A stretch of 64,000 bases of DNA from Rhodobacteraceae bacterium Alg231-30 (GTDB taxonomy: Bacteria > Pseudomonadota > Alphaproteobacteria > Rhodobacterales > Rhodobacteraceae): contig FREU01000003.1 of assembly GCA_900143615.1 (NCBI GenBank), positions 298,237 through 362,236 on the forward strand, in the 5' to 3' direction. The stretch's first letter is position 1. The number at the start of each line of letters is the position of its first letter. Position numbers and translations under genes: made by a program. This document shows, piece after piece, positions 47,737 to 57,617 of the stretch. The notes under the pieces were generated by a model. The model was given only the letters and a program-made list of their open reading frames with translations. It was not told where the DNA came from and did not search any database.

Positions 47737-49089
47737 TTACCAGCGGCGTTCAAACCGGCGGCGCAAGATAATTGCGACGGCATTCATGACCAACAGGAAC
47801 ACCAAGAGTACGATAATAGCGCCCGACGCCCGTTCTACAAATGCAGGGTCAGCACGTTGGGTCCAGTTATACACCTGAACCGGCAGTGCCGCTGCGGGGT
47901 CAAAGAAGCCTTCGGGGGGCGCGCCGGGATATTCGCGCACAAAGGCGACCATCCCGATGAGTAGTAGTGGCGCGGTTTCCCCAAGAGCCTGAGCCAGACC
48001 AATGATGGTCCCTGTCAGGATGCCTGGCGCAGCAAGGGGCAGAACGTGGTGGAACACGGCTTGCATTTTTGAGGCCCCTACCCCCAGCGCCGCATCGCGG
48101 ATCGACGGTGGCACCGCCTTTAGCGATGCGCGTGTGGCAATGATGATCGTAGGCAGAGTCATCAGTGTAAGAACCAGACCACCAACAATCGGTGCCGATT
48201 GCGGCAGCCCTGCAAAGTTGATGAAAATCGCCAGACCAAGAATACCAAACACAATCGAGGGCACCGCTGCCAGATTGGAAATGTTCACTTCGACCAGATC
48301 AGTGATCCAGTTCTTTGGCGCGAACTCTTCAAGATAGATAGAAGCGGCCACACCGATCGGAAGTGTAAGACACAGCACGACAATCATCATATAGAGCGAG
48401 CCGAGGATCGCGACACCAAGCCCTGCAGCTTCGGGGCGGTTCTCAGACGCATCCGCGCGTGTCAAAAAACCCCAGTTGAATTTGGTTTCAACAATGCCGG
48501 CTTTCTTGAAATCATCCGCCAACATCAGCTGCTCTGGAGAGATGTTGCCGTCAAGCTCCGCAGTCTCCATGGTCACGCGGCCTTTGTAGTAGCCATCGAT
48601 CCGACCGGATGCCAGGAATTGAAAGGTCAATGTCTCACCGATAACCGACGTATCCGCCAGAACAGTCCGGCGCATTTCGGCAGGACCCTCCTTGGATACC
48701 AGATCAGCAGCTTTCTTAACGCTCAGGCCCTCGGCCAAAGTGATATTGTTGCCATCAACCGCTTTCTGGATCGCGGCTTCGATCAGAGGCGCATAACCAA
48801 AGGTCGACACTTTGGCGATCTTGTCACGATCGCCCGAGCCGTCTTTATCGAGACGCGCGGGATCCATATAGACATCAAGCGTGATGAAGGTCTGTTTGAA
48901 TGATGGTGCACCGCTTGAAATAATCGAGGTCATGAGCCCGACAAGAGCAAGCATAGCAACAACAATCGCTGCAACGCCGTAGCTGCGAAACCGCTTTTCA
49001 GCAGCGTTACGTTTTTTCGTGCGTGCATCGATCGTCATCAAAGACGTCGAAGGTTTGCTCGCGGGGGAAGACGAGGTTGCGTCGGTCAT
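47737..49089 (-). CDS. pstA: Phosphate ABC transporter permease PstA
   Basis: 450 residues, longer than the roughly 300 of enteric PstA because of an N-terminal extension with one membrane helix (Y-G-V-A-A-I-V-V-A-M-L-A-L-V-G-L) and a periplasmic loop, as in other alphaproteobacteria. The C-terminal permease domain has five to six helices and the coupling loop I-R-D-A-A-L-G-V-G-A-S. The ATG overlaps the pstC stop by four bases. Confidence 0.94.
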   Translation of the reverse strand: MTDATSSSPASKPSTSLMTIDARTKKRNAAEKRFRSYGVAAIVVAMLALVGLMTSIISSGAPSFKQTFITLDVYMDPARLDKDGSGDRDKIAKVSTFGYAPLIEAAIQKAVDGNNITLAEGLSVKKAADLVSKEGPAEMRRTVLADTSVIGETLTFQFLASGRIDGYYKGRVTMETAELDGNISPEQLMLADDFKKAGIVETKFNWGFLTRADASENRPEAAGLGVAILGSLYMMIVVLCLTLPIGVAASIYLEEFAPKNWITDLVEVNISNLAAVPSIVFGILGLAIFINFAGLPQSAPIVGGLVLTLMTLPTIIIATRASLKAVPPSIRDAALGVGASKMQAVFHHVLPLAAPGILTGTIIGLAQALGETAPLLLIGMVAFVREYPGAPPEGFFDPAAALPVQVYNWTQRADPAFVERASGAIIVLLVFLLVMNAVAIILRRRFERRW

Positions 49090-50546
49090 TCATACTGCTC
49101 CCGGTATTTGCGAACGATGTAGAGGGCCAGAACGTTTAGGCCGAGTGTGATAACGAAGAGCGACAGGCCCAACGCAAATGCCACGAGTGTTTCGGGGCTG
49201 GCAAATTCTGTGTCACCAGTCAGCTGGCTCACAATTTTCACCGTGATTGTTGTCATTGCCTCAAACGGATTGAGACTAAGTTTGGCAGCGGCCCCTGCCC
49301 CCATGACCACAATCATAGTTTCGCCGATGGCGCGTGAGGCGGCCAACAGAATGGCCCCTACGATACCTGGCAGCGCCGCCGGAAGAATAATCTGTTTTAC
49401 GGTTTCGGACTGGGTTGCCCCCAAACCATACGATCCATCACGCATCGCTTGAGGCACAGAGTTGATCACGTCATCTGACAGAGAGGACACAAATGGGATT
49501 AACATAACCCCCATCACCAGTCCCGCAGTCAACACAGACGAGGAGGATGTTCCAAGGCCAAGCGGCTGGGCGAAATAGTCGCGCAGCATCGGGCCCACAG
49601 TAATTAGCGCAAAGAGACCATAAACAATTGTCGGAATACCGGCGAGGATCTCTACGGCTGGTTTGACAATCGAACGCACCCGTTTGGTTGCGTATTCCGA
49701 AAGGTAGATCGCGACCAAGAGCCCGATTGGCACTGCAAAAATCAGCGCGATGAAAGACACATAAAGTGTGCCCCACAACAGTGGCAGGATGCCAAGATCC
49801 GAGCCGCCACGGAACTGCGGGTTCCAAGTCGAGTTAAAGAAGAAGTTGCTTGCCGGATGGAGCTTGAAGAAGTGTGCGGATTCAAAGACCAGCGACGCGA
49901 TGATGCCAATGGTCGTCAGAACGGCAACACCGGAACAGAGCAGCAAGAGCGCCTTGACTGCGGTCTCCGAGATGTTGCGGGCACGAAATTCTGGGTGAAT
50001 GCGCGAAAGCGCAAAAGCGCCGCCAATCAAGCTGAGAGAGATGGCAATGACCGCCATGGCATTTCGCAAGGTCGAGGTTATTTGGCGAAACTCTTTTGAA
50101 GCCTCAAAAACGCTTTGCTGAACACTTGACCCCAAAGCGACACCAACGCCGCCCAGCACCGCGCGCACATCGGTCTCATCCGCGCGCATGGTTTCAATCT
50201 GCTCTTCGGTTAGTGCGTCACGCTCAATCGCAACATTAAGACCATTGGCGATACGACGAACGTCCCCCATGACCAAAGCGCGAGAGCTACCTTCGGCAAT
50301 ATCTGCGTCGTTGATCATTCCTGTCACACGCGTATCGACAAACGTCGATTGCAACAGCAGCCAAGCAATTGTCACCAGCAACGCAGGAACGGCAGCAAAC
50401 AGAAAGACTGTTTGGCCGTAATAAGCAGGCAATGAATGAAGCTCGCGGGGGTCCCCGCCAGCTTGAGATATGGCTCTAGATCGACCCAAAAAGAAGCCAA
50501 TTGTCGCAATTAGGACAATGGCTAGAATAACGAGACCGGCGCTCAT
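49086..50546 (-). CDS. pstC: Phosphate ABC transporter permease PstC
   Basis: 486 residues from the ATG at 50546 (GGGGA upstream); the frame extends to 50612 but that part overlaps the pstS-pstC hairpin. A long N-terminal section with extra membrane helices precedes the permease core (L-L-V-A-I-Y-L-S-E-Y, then M-R-D-G-S-Y-G-L-G-A-T coupling loop). Pairs with PstA in the membrane. Confidence 0.94.
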   Translation of the reverse strand: MSAGLVILAIVLIATIGFFLGRSRAISQAGGDPRELHSLPAYYGQTVFLFAAVPALLVTIAWLLLQSTFVDTRVTGMINDADIAEGSSRALVMGDVRRIANGLNVAIERDALTEEQIETMRADETDVRAVLGGVGVALGSSVQQSVFEASKEFRQITSTLRNAMAVIAISLSLIGGAFALSRIHPEFRARNISETAVKALLLLCSGVAVLTTIGIIASLVFESAHFFKLHPASNFFFNSTWNPQFRGGSDLGILPLLWGTLYVSFIALIFAVPIGLLVAIYLSEYATKRVRSIVKPAVEILAGIPTIVYGLFALITVGPMLRDYFAQPLGLGTSSSSVLTAGLVMGVMLIPFVSSLSDDVINSVPQAMRDGSYGLGATQSETVKQIILPAALPGIVGAILLAASRAIGETMIVVMGAGAAAKLSLNPFEAMTTITVKIVSQLTGDTEFASPETLVAFALGLSLFVITLGLNVLALYIVRKYREQYE

Positions 50547-50564
50547 GAAATCCCCAACTCGGAA

Positions 50565-50610
50565 TTGGTAGAAAAAGAAATAGGGTGGCACCAAAAACAG
50601 GCGCCACCCC
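50565..50610 (-). promoter_or_regulatory. Hairpin attenuator between pstS and pstC
   Basis: GGGTGGCACC (50583-50592) and GGCGCCACCC (50600-50609) form a 10-bp stem with one G-U pair. On the minus strand it is followed by T-rich sequence. It lies after the pstS stop and before pstC, so part of the transcription should end here, giving more PstS than permease. Confidence 0.75.
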
Positions 50611-50627
50611 AAAGTTTATTTAGTCGC

Positions 50628-51668
50628 TTAGTTCAGCGGGCCCATCGCAGCGCCACCTTCGGCAACCATTTCTTGGGTCGCTGCCAGCTCAGGGTCAGAT
50701 ACCAGACCATAAGCGGCGAGCGGGCCGTCTGGGCCTGCCATGTCGTCAGATACGAAGAAGTCTACATATTCCTGCAGACCTGGGATGACGCCCATGTGTG
50801 CCAGTTTGACGTAGAAGTACAGTGGACGAGAGATTGGGTAATCGCCAGAAGCTACTGTTTCAACCGAAGGCGTTACGTCATCCATGGTCGCAACGATCAG
50901 CTTGTCCATGTTGTTCTGGTAGAACGAAAGACCAAATACGCCGATTGCTTGTGGGTTGGCGGCCAGACGCGACAGGGTTTCTGTGTAGTCGCCATCGATG
51001 TCAACCGAAGCGCCATCGGTGCGGACCTGAAGGCATGACCCTTCAGCAGCTTTCTTGTCGCCACCGTTTTCAGCCATGAATGCTTCCAGAGCACCAGTTG
51101 CTTCACAACCAGCTTCCAGAACTTTTTCGTCGAACACTTCACGTGTGCCGTGCTTGGTGCCTGGAATAAAACCCAGGATCGCCTGCTCAGGCAGCTCAGC
51201 GTTCACGTCAGACCAGTTTTTGTGTGGGTTGTCTACGAGCGCGCCGTCTACAACAACTTTAGCGGCCAGTGCGCCGTACCAGTCAGCGGGCGTGAATTCA
51301 AAAGAAGGACCGTTGATGTCGGAAGCAAATACGATGCCGTCATAGCCGAAACGTACTTCCATGACTTCGCTCACGCCATTTTCGGCGCAGAGATCAACGT
51401 CGGACTGTTTGATTTTCGAAGAAGAGTTCGCGATGTCGATGGTGTTTGGGCCAACACCTTCACACATTTTTTTACGGCCAGCGCCGGAACCACCACCTTC
51501 AACAACAGGTGTTGGGAAATCAAAGTTTTCGCCAAATGCTTCTGCAACGATTGTTGAGTAAGGCAGAACAGTTGAAGAGCCTGAGATTTGAACTTGATCG
51601 CGCGCGGCAGCGGATGTGGCAGCAACTGCGGCAATCGCCAGCGTCGAAACGGTCAATTTGATGGACAT
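50628..51668 (-). CDS. pstS: Periplasmic phosphate-binding protein PstS
   Basis: 346 residues. A signal peptide ends near A-T-S-A-A-A-R-D. The phosphate-loop motif is Q-I-S-G-S-S-T-V-L-P and the second binding region V-E-G-G-G-S-G-A-G; S-R-P-L-Y-F-Y-V-K is also typical. It captures phosphate for PstCAB. It is preceded by three tandem 11-bp Pho-box units and followed by a hairpin. Confidence 0.96.
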   Translation of the reverse strand: MSIKLTVSTLAIAAVAATSAAARDQVQISGSSTVLPYSTIVAEAFGENFDFPTPVVEGGGSGAGRKKMCEGVGPNTIDIANSSSKIKQSDVDLCAENGVSEVMEVRFGYDGIVFASDINGPSFEFTPADWYGALAAKVVVDGALVDNPHKNWSDVNAELPEQAILGFIPGTKHGTREVFDEKVLEAGCEATGALEAFMAENGGDKKAAEGSCLQVRTDGASVDIDGDYTETLSRLAANPQAIGVFGLSFYQNNMDKLIVATMDDVTPSVETVASGDYPISRPLYFYVKLAHMGVIPGLQEYVDFFVSDDMAGPDGPLAAYGLVSDPELAATQEMVAEGGAAMGPLN

Positions 51669-51743
51669 TTACGTAACTCCAGAATTATCAGATGACTGCC
51701 TGTTCGCAGTCTCAGGAGTGGAACTAATCACTCTTCTCAAACC

Positions 51744-51776
51744 TTTTGTGACACGCATGTAACAGGTTTATGACAT
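51744..51776 (-). promoter_or_regulatory. Pho box upstream of pstS
   Basis: On the minus strand three 11-base units, ATGTCATAAAC, CTGTTACATGC and GTGTCACAAAA, repeat TGTCAY-like cores in phase, the tandem arrangement bound by PhoB. The box ends 75 bases before the pstS start. Confidence 0.85.
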
Positions 51777-51799
51777 GTCAGCCGATTTGTTGCACAGTG

Positions 51800-52840
51800 T
51801 TAGGATTTAGGCAAAATAACACCGAATTCGCTGCCTTTTTCCAGTGTGCTCTCGATTGTCAGACGTCCGCGATGACGGTTGATGATATGTTTTACAATCG
51901 CAAGCCCCAAGCCAGTGCCGCCCATCTCCCGCGAGCGGTGAGAATCGATTCTGTAGAAACGCTCAGTCAGACGTGGAATGTGCAGAGGATCAATTCCGGG
52001 GCCGTCGTCAGCCACAGTGATACGCACCCCTGGACCACGCAACCAACCGCTTTGATTAACTTCGTCCAGCGTCAAGTTTACTGTCGTCCCCTGCCCGCCG
52101 TATTTCAACGCATTCTCAACTAGGTTGGTAATCACTTGTAGGATTTGATCGCTGTCGGCCGCCACAACGACCGGCTGCTCCTTGGCTTTATATATAAGGG
52201 TACTTTGTCTTTCTTCAGCGAGCGGTGAGAGGTTGCGCAAAGCGGATCGGATTTGGGCGTCGATATCCACCATGTCCGTAGGGCGCATGCGCGAAACTTC
52301 TTCGACTTTACTGAGGGATAGAAGATCGCCAACCAGACGGTTCATACGGCTTGCCTCTGCAGCCATTGTCTTGAGAAATCTTTGTTGAGCCTCAATATCA
52401 TTCTTGGCGGGCCCTTGAATGGTTTCGATAAACCCCAAGATCGCAGTCAACGGCGTGCGCAATTCGTGGCTGACATTGGCAACAAAATCGCGCCGCATCT
52501 GGTCCAGCTGGCGCAGCTCGGTCACGTCGCGCAAGCAAATCATGACGCCGCGCTCGTGACCCAACTTCGCAATCGAACACTGTGCTTCAAAACGAAGGTC
52601 CTGCGGGCCGTCGCTATGATGATAGATGGCGCGCTGAAGTTTGCCTGTTGCAAGGCAGTCTTCAATGGCTGAATTCAGGGCAGGATGGCGAAAAACGACA
52701 ATAAAGGGCAGCGACCGAGACGCCTGTGGTCGCAGCGCAATTGCGCGCTCGTTTGCGCCGACGATGCGCGCGTTTGCATCGACATAGATGGTTGGTAAAG
52801 GAATTGCCTCAAGCACACTTGTATCAAAGCCAGACATCAT
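51800..52840 (-). CDS. phoR: Phosphate regulon sensor kinase PhoR
   Basis: 346 residues. A PAS domain (about 10-110; P-T-I-Y-V-D-A-N-A-R-I-V-G-A-N) precedes HisKA with F-V-A-N-V-S-H-E-L-R-T-P-L-T-A-I-L-G-F, N-box N-L-V-E-N-A-L-K-Y, G1 D-D-G-P-G-I and F/G2 R-E-M-G-G-T-G-L-G-L. No clear N-terminal membrane helices are present, unlike E. coli PhoR, so the protein may reach the membrane through PstSCAB-PhoU. It is in front of pstS and has its own Pho box. Confidence 0.93.
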   Translation of the reverse strand: MMSGFDTSVLEAIPLPTIYVDANARIVGANERAIALRPQASRSLPFIVVFRHPALNSAIEDCLATGKLQRAIYHHSDGPQDLRFEAQCSIAKLGHERGVMICLRDVTELRQLDQMRRDFVANVSHELRTPLTAILGFIETIQGPAKNDIEAQQRFLKTMAAEASRMNRLVGDLLSLSKVEEVSRMRPTDMVDIDAQIRSALRNLSPLAEERQSTLIYKAKEQPVVVAADSDQILQVITNLVENALKYGGQGTTVNLTLDEVNQSGWLRGPGVRITVADDGPGIDPLHIPRLTERFYRIDSHRSREMGGTGLGLAIVKHIINRHRGRLTIESTLEKGSEFGVILPKS

Positions 52841-52905
52841 TCTTCACCCATTCCATTTCTTAGCTAACCACGTAACGCGGCATATCGCGATCACGCAAAA
52901 CGTAT

Positions 52906-52927
52906 TACTGTGAAACTAATGTGACAG
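52906..52927 (-). promoter_or_regulatory. Pho box upstream of phoR
   Basis: On the minus strand CTGTCACATTA and GTTTCACAGTA are two 11-base units with TGTCAC/TTTCAC cores, 66 bases before the phoR ATG. Suggests autoregulation. Confidence 0.65.
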
Positions 52928-52969
52928 CTGTGCTTTGAATGTAAAACGCTGGTGACTTTGCGCCGATTG

Positions 52970-53497
52970 TTACTGTGTGTGCTCCCCAAGTTGCGCCTGA
53001 AAGCGTCGCGCATTGGCCTGATAATGTGTGGCCGAGCGTTTGAGGCCTTCAATTGCCGCCTCATCTAGCTTACGCACCACACGTCCTGGCGCGCCCATCA
53101 CCAATGAGCCGTCCGGGATTTCTTTGCCTTCCGTGATCAAGGCCCCTGCCCCAATTAGACAATTCCGTCCGATCTTCGCGCCGTTCAAAACAATCGCGCC
53201 AATGCCAATCAGGCTGTTTTCACCAATGATGCACCCATGCAGCATGGCTTTGTGGCCAATCGTACAACCGGCCCCGATTTCCAGCGGGTATCCCGGATCT
53301 GTGTGCATGACAGTGTTTTCCTGCACATTCGTTCCCGCGCCGATGCGAATTTCTTCGTTGTCTCCGCGCAACGTGCAGCCAAACCAGACCGAGGTGTCGT
53401 CTTCCAGAACAATATTGCCAATCACATTGGCGTCCGGTGCGATCCAGCAAGTTTGCGAAACAGTTGGGACAACCCCGTCCAAAGCATATACCGGCAT
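52970..53497 (-). CDS. Gamma-carbonic-anhydrase-like hexapeptide protein
   Basis: 175 residues of left-handed beta-helix type: [22 protein letters not shown], then [11 protein letters not shown] and [12 protein letters not shown], with the three metal-binding His positions (H-T-D, G-H-K, L-H-G). YrdA/PaaY-like proteins of this group are common; catalytic carbonic anhydrase activity is not certain. The start overlaps the gmk stop by one base (TAATG), so it is coupled to gmk. Confidence 0.9.
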   Translation of the reverse strand: MPVYALDGVVPTVSQTCWIAPDANVIGNIVLEDDTSVWFGCTLRGDNEEIRIGAGTNVQENTVMHTDPGYPLEIGAGCTIGHKAMLHGCIIGENSLIGIGAIVLNGAKIGRNCLIGAGALITEGKEIPDGSLVMGAPGRVVRKLDEAAIEGLKRSATHYQANARRFQAQLGEHTQ

Positions 53498-54147
53498 TAC
53501 GACATCTCCTGAAATTGTTGTTGCAGCAGGTTTACGTGGGCTTGCAGCATAGGTTGCTGCTCGCGGCGCATCCGCTCGGACGTGATTATGGTTTTCAGCT
53601 GCGCTTCGGTTGCCTCGAGATCATCATTGATCAGCACATAATCATAAGCGCCCCAATGGCTGATTTCATCCCAGCTTTTCTGCATGCGTTTCGCTATCAC
53701 CTCTTCACTGTCTTGACCACGAGAAATCAGGCGGCGGTGCAATTCCGTAATGGATGGCGGCAGGATGAAAATCGACAGTGCGTGTTTGCCCAAATCCGAA
53801 TTGCGGATTTGAATCTCACCCTGCCAATCGACATCAAACAACACATCATTTCCTGCAGTGATGGTTTCCTCAACCGGACCAGCAGGAGAGCCGTAAAAGT
53901 TGCCAAAGACATGCGCATGTTCCAACATCCGACCATCGGCAACTTGGGATTTAAAATCCTCTTCGCTGAGAAAATAATATTCCCGCCCATGCTCTTCTCC
54001 GGGACGCGGTGCACGGGTGGTCGCGGAAATCGAAAAGCTCAGCCCGTCATCCCACGCCATAAGCTTACGTGCCAGCGTCGATTTTCCGGCACCTGAGGGG
54101 GATGACAGAATGATTAAGAGGCCGCGTCGTTTGGATTTATCCGACAT
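53497..54147 (-). CDS. gmk: Guanylate kinase
   Basis: 216 residues. P-loop [10 protein letters not shown] near the N-terminus, and the GMP-binding [13 protein letters not shown] with later V-L-F-D-V-D-W-Q-G. It converts GMP to GDP. It sits two bases after yicC on the same strand. Confidence 0.95.
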   Translation of the reverse strand: MSDKSKRRGLLIILSSPSGAGKSTLARKLMAWDDGLSFSISATTRAPRPGEEHGREYYFLSEEDFKSQVADGRMLEHAHVFGNFYGSPAGPVEETITAGNDVLFDVDWQGEIQIRNSDLGKHALSIFILPPSITELHRRLISRGQDSEEVIAKRMQKSWDEISHWGAYDYVLINDDLEATEAQLKTIITSERMRREQQPMLQAHVNLLQQQFQEMS

Positions 54148-54149
54148 AC

Positions 54150-55040
54150 TTACTCCACGTTTTGAACTTGCTCACGCATCTGATCGATAACCGCCTTCAG
54201 GTCCAGACCAATTCTGGTCAACTCCACAGATTGCGCCTTGGAGCATAGCGTGTTGGCTTCGCGATTGAATTCCTGCATCAGAAAATCAAGCTTGCGACCC
54301 GCAGGGCTGCCGGCAGCAATCAGGTCTCGCGCCGCGCCAACATGAGCAAACAGGCGATCGAGTTCTTCCATGATGTCGGTTTTAACCGCGATAATTGCCA
54401 ACTCTTGGGCCACGCGGTTTGCGTCCGCCCCTTCCGTGTTTTCAAGAACACGCGCCAAGTTAGCTTTGAATATGGCTGTGGTTTCTTCACGGCGGGACTC
54501 TGCGGCAACACCTGCTTGTTTGGTGAGGTTCTCTACCAAACTCAATTGTTTCAGCAAAACCTCGTCCAGCGCTTGGCCCTCAGCACGCCGCATTTTCTGC
54601 AGCTCGTCAATCAGGTTGGGAATTTGCGCGACAATCGCTTTGGCCAAAGCTTTGCTGTCATCTTTATCAGCCGAGGTTTCCAGAACCCCACGGATCGACA
54701 AAAGGTCGCTTGCTTTGGAGGGTGCCAGATGCACCCCCATATCGCCTGCGATTTCTTCTATGCCTCTCAGGGCTTCCAAGACCGCGCTAATCTGACCTTT
54801 ATTGAGATCGAGGGCACCCTGCTCTTCTTCTTTGCTAACACGTAAGGAGAGGCTGATCGCACCACGGGACAATGATTTTGCCATCACAGCCCTTATTGCA
54901 GGCTCTAATCCATCGATCCAATCCGGAACCCGCAGGCGCAAATCCAAGCCTTTGGCGTTTACGCTGCGCAGGTCGATTGACCAGCTATAGCTTTCAAATT
55001 GCCCTTTGATGGCGGCGAAGCCAGTCATCGATTGGAGCAT
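54150..55040 (-). CDS. YicC-family endoribonuclease
   Basis: 296 residues from the ATG at 55040, directly after the strong site AGGAGGTG; an upstream ATG at 55070 lacks one. Starts [10 protein letters not shown] and has [12 protein letters not shown]; the C-terminal [17 protein letters not shown] is the DUF1732 signature. YicC proteins are RNases with roles in stationary phase and sRNA decay. First gene of the yicC-gmk-hexapeptide operon, an order common in bacteria for yicC-gmk. Confidence 0.9.
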   Translation of the reverse strand: MLQSMTGFAAIKGQFESYSWSIDLRSVNAKGLDLRLRVPDWIDGLEPAIRAVMAKSLSRGAISLSLRVSKEEEQGALDLNKGQISAVLEALRGIEEIAGDMGVHLAPSKASDLLSIRGVLETSADKDDSKALAKAIVAQIPNLIDELQKMRRAEGQALDEVLLKQLSLVENLTKQAGVAAESRREETTAIFKANLARVLENTEGADANRVAQELAIIAVKTDIMEELDRLFAHVGAARDLIAAGSPAGRKLDFLMQEFNREANTLCSKAQSVELTRIGLDLKAVIDQMREQVQNVE

Positions 55041-55276
55041 AGACACCTCCTGTGAACTACAAAGGCGCACCTAAAACCAATCCAAGGCGTAGGGCAACGT
55101 CTTCAATATCAACAATTAACCAATCAACCCCTTTTTTATCGCAAATTGAAAGAAATATCAGGTATTAATACTTTGGTAAGGATTTGGCTGTGCTGGACAG
55201 AGCTTCGACACAATTGGATCCGCCTGATCAGCTGCCGATCAGAGTTTTGGGGAAAATAGTTTTTGAGGTACTAACG

Positions 55277-55972
55277 GTGTCTTTTTATAGCAAAGAACCT
55301 GTCGATATTGTCTCACCATCCAATCGAGCGGTCGTTAGTCAGATCACGGCCTATTGGGAGGCACTCAGAAGTGGTCGGGACGCTCCATATCGGAGCGAAG
55401 TTGATCCCAGAGGCATTCAAAGCGCCCTGAAAAATGCATTTATATTAGAACGCATGGCCCCTGGTCTTGCAAAAATTCGCGTCTCTTGCCGGCAGCTTAC
55501 CGAATTGATGGGAATGGATATGCGCGGAATGCCAATCACATCGATGATCACGCCAGATTCACGCGAAAGCTTTCGGCGCACAATAGAAGATGTCTTTACC
55601 GGCCCAGCTGTTGGCGAGTTGCGCCTACGCGGCGACAAAGGGTTTTTGAAACCCGGCCCAGAGGCACATATGCTTTTGCTGCCGCTGAAAGATGAAGCTG
55701 GCGACGTTACCCGAATCTTGGGGGCGTTCACCAACGAAGGCTGCAGCGGCCCAAAGTCACATCAATTCCGCCTAGAAGGCAGTTTTCTGCGCCAACTTGG
55801 TGAAATTAAGAACAAAGGGCAATTCCTGCGACCCATTCGCGAAAATGACGGTCGCACGTTTGACGTGCCACAGACTGAAACAGCAGAAGCTTCGCGTAAC
55901 GCCAACTTTTCGGAGATGACCCGAGCCACGCGTCACAGACACTTAAGAGTGGTGTTGAACGAAGAAGATTAG
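55277..55972 (+). CDS. PAS-domain protein (PAS_5 type)
   Basis: 231 residues if the GTG at 55277, eight bases after GAGG, is used; the frame is open back to TTG 55184 and GTG 55190. W-E-A-L-R-S-G-R-D-A-P-Y-R-S-E-V-D-P-R-G-I is the characteristic start of the PAS_5 family of alphaproteobacteria, followed by L-M-G-M-D-M-R-G-M-P-I and L-L-P-L-K-D. There is no output domain. Related short PAS proteins are of unknown role. The basic C-terminus R-H-R-H-L-R-V-V may bind nucleic acid or a partner. Confidence 0.78.
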   Translation: MSFYSKEPVDIVSPSNRAVVSQITAYWEALRSGRDAPYRSEVDPRGIQSALKNAFILERMAPGLAKIRVSCRQLTELMGMDMRGMPITSMITPDSRESFRRTIEDVFTGPAVGELRLRGDKGFLKPGPEAHMLLLPLKDEAGDVTRILGAFTNEGCSGPKSHQFRLEGSFLRQLGEIKNKGQFLRPIRENDGRTFDVPQTETAEASRNANFSEMTRATRHRHLRVVLNEED

Positions 55973-56001
55973 AATTGCGGCTGTGTGCTGGAGAACCGCA
56001 C

Positions 56002-56037
56002 ACAAAAAACGGGGCCCACTGGACATGGCACCCCGTT
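56002..56037 (-). terminator. Terminator for the DAHP synthase gene
   Basis: AACGGGG (56008-56014) and CCCCGTT (56031-56037) pair, and on the minus strand the stem is followed by TTTTTT (56004-56009). Confidence 0.7.
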
Positions 56038-56045
56038 AAAGCAAG

Positions 56046-56084
56046 AGCCCCGGTTGGCGTATCGCCAGCCGGGGCTTTCGTTTT
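56046..56084 (+). terminator. Terminator for the PAS-domain gene
   Basis: A 14-bp stem (56046-56059 with 56063-56076, one G-U pair, loop TAT) is followed by TTCGTTTT on the plus strand. It interlocks with the opposite-strand terminator at 56002-56037. Confidence 0.85.
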
Positions 56085-56086
56085 AG

Positions 56087-57454
56087 TTAGACAGCCGCCG
56101 CGCGGGCGATGTCGTTACGTTCTGACAGCTCTTCCGCCACAAGGAAGGCAAGCTCCAGAGATTGCGAAGCGTTCAGACGTGGGTCACACGCTGTGTGATA
56201 GCGATCTGACAAGTCTTCTTCTGTTACGGCGCGAACGCCGCCTGTGCATTCGGTCACATCTTGACCGGTCATCTCGAAATGCACGCCACCCGGAATTGTC
56301 CCTTCGGCTTTGTGAATGCCAAAGAATTCACGCACTTCACGCAGCACATTTTCAAACGGGCGGGTTTTATAACCCGTTGCGGATTTGATCGTGTTGCCGT
56401 GCATCGGGTCACAGGTCCAAAGAACGTTTGCACCTTCTTCCTTCACAGTCTTCACAAGGCGCGGCAGATGTTCAGCCACATTCCCTGCCCCAAAACGCGC
56501 AATCAGCGTCAAACGCCCAGCTTCGTTTTCTGGGTTTAGTTTGTTCATCAAAACCTTCAGGTCTTCTGGTGTCGTCGTTGGACCACATTTCAGGCCGACC
56601 GGGTTTTGCACACCACTGGCAAATTCGACATGTGCGCCATCGGGCTGACGCGTACGATCGCCGATCCAGATCATGTGACCAGAGCCCGCCAACCATTTAC
56701 CCGAGGTCGAATCCAGACGCGTCAGCGCCTCTTCATATTCCAGCAACAGAGATTCATGACTGGTGTAGAAATCCACTGACCGCAGGGAATGACTGGTTTC
56801 CGAACTCACGCCAGCGGCTGCCATGAAGTCCAGCGTGTCGCTGATGCGGTTGGCCATGTCGCGGTATTTGGCGGCCTTCTCTCCTTCGGTAAAGCCCAGT
56901 GTCCAAGAGTGAACTTGGTGCACATCCGCATAACCACCTGTTGAGAAAGCCCGCAAAAGGTTCAGTGTTGCGGCTGCCTGCGTATAGGCTTGCAGCATCT
57001 TGGACGGATCGGGAATCCGCGATCCGGATGTGAATGCCAGCTCGTTAATGATGTCACCGCGGTAACTCGGCAACTCAACCCCATCCACAACTTCGGTTGG
57101 CGCTGAGCGAGGCTTAGCAAACTGCCCTGCCATCCGGCCAACTTTCACAACAGGCACTTTGGCGCCGTAAGTCAGCACCATCGCCATCTGCAACATCACT
57201 TTGAAAGTGTCGCGAATACCATCTGCGCTGAATTGATCAAAGCTCTCAGCGCAATCGCCGCCTTGCAGCAAAAACGCTTCGCCGCGGGATGCCGCACCAA
57301 GCTGTTCTTTAAGACGCCGCGCTTCCCCCGCAAAAACCAATGGCGGATAGCTTGCAAGCTTTGCCTCTACCGATTGCAAAGCTGCTTGATCCACATAATC
57401 AGGCATCTGTATCCGGGGCTTGTTGCGCCAGTCAGATTTTTGCCATTCTGCCAT
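56087..57454 (-). CDS. 3-deoxy-7-phosphoheptulonate synthase, class II
   Basis: 455 residues from the ATG at 57454 (GGAG upstream; a GTG lies three codons earlier). [35 protein letters not shown] and [10 protein letters not shown] are class II (plant/mycobacterial-type) DAHP synthase motifs. It condenses phosphoenolpyruvate and erythrose-4-phosphate, the first step to aromatic amino acids. Confidence 0.95.
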   Translation of the reverse strand: MAEWQKSDWRNKPRIQMPDYVDQAALQSVEAKLASYPPLVFAGEARRLKEQLGAASRGEAFLLQGGDCAESFDQFSADGIRDTFKVMLQMAMVLTYGAKVPVVKVGRMAGQFAKPRSAPTEVVDGVELPSYRGDIINELAFTSGSRIPDPSKMLQAYTQAAATLNLLRAFSTGGYADVHQVHSWTLGFTEGEKAAKYRDMANRISDTLDFMAAAGVSSETSHSLRSVDFYTSHESLLLEYEEALTRLDSTSGKWLAGSGHMIWIGDRTRQPDGAHVEFASGVQNPVGLKCGPTTTPEDLKVLMNKLNPENEAGRLTLIARFGAGNVAEHLPRLVKTVKEEGANVLWTCDPMHGNTIKSATGYKTRPFENVLREVREFFGIHKAEGTIPGGVHFEMTGQDVTECTGGVRAVTEEDLSDRYHTACDPRLNASQSLELAFLVAEELSERNDIARAAAV

Positions 57455-57617
57455 TGTCTGCACTCCACTAGGCTAATTTGTGCGTGCTTATACAAAAGCT
57501 CTTGAGCAAGGGCCATAGATGAAATAACGGCACTTGACGCCCTAGGCCCGTTTCATTCTAAAGTCGTTGCCTAAGTACCATAGTGGCGAAGTGGTCAATT
57601 AACTAAGCGAGGCCAAG

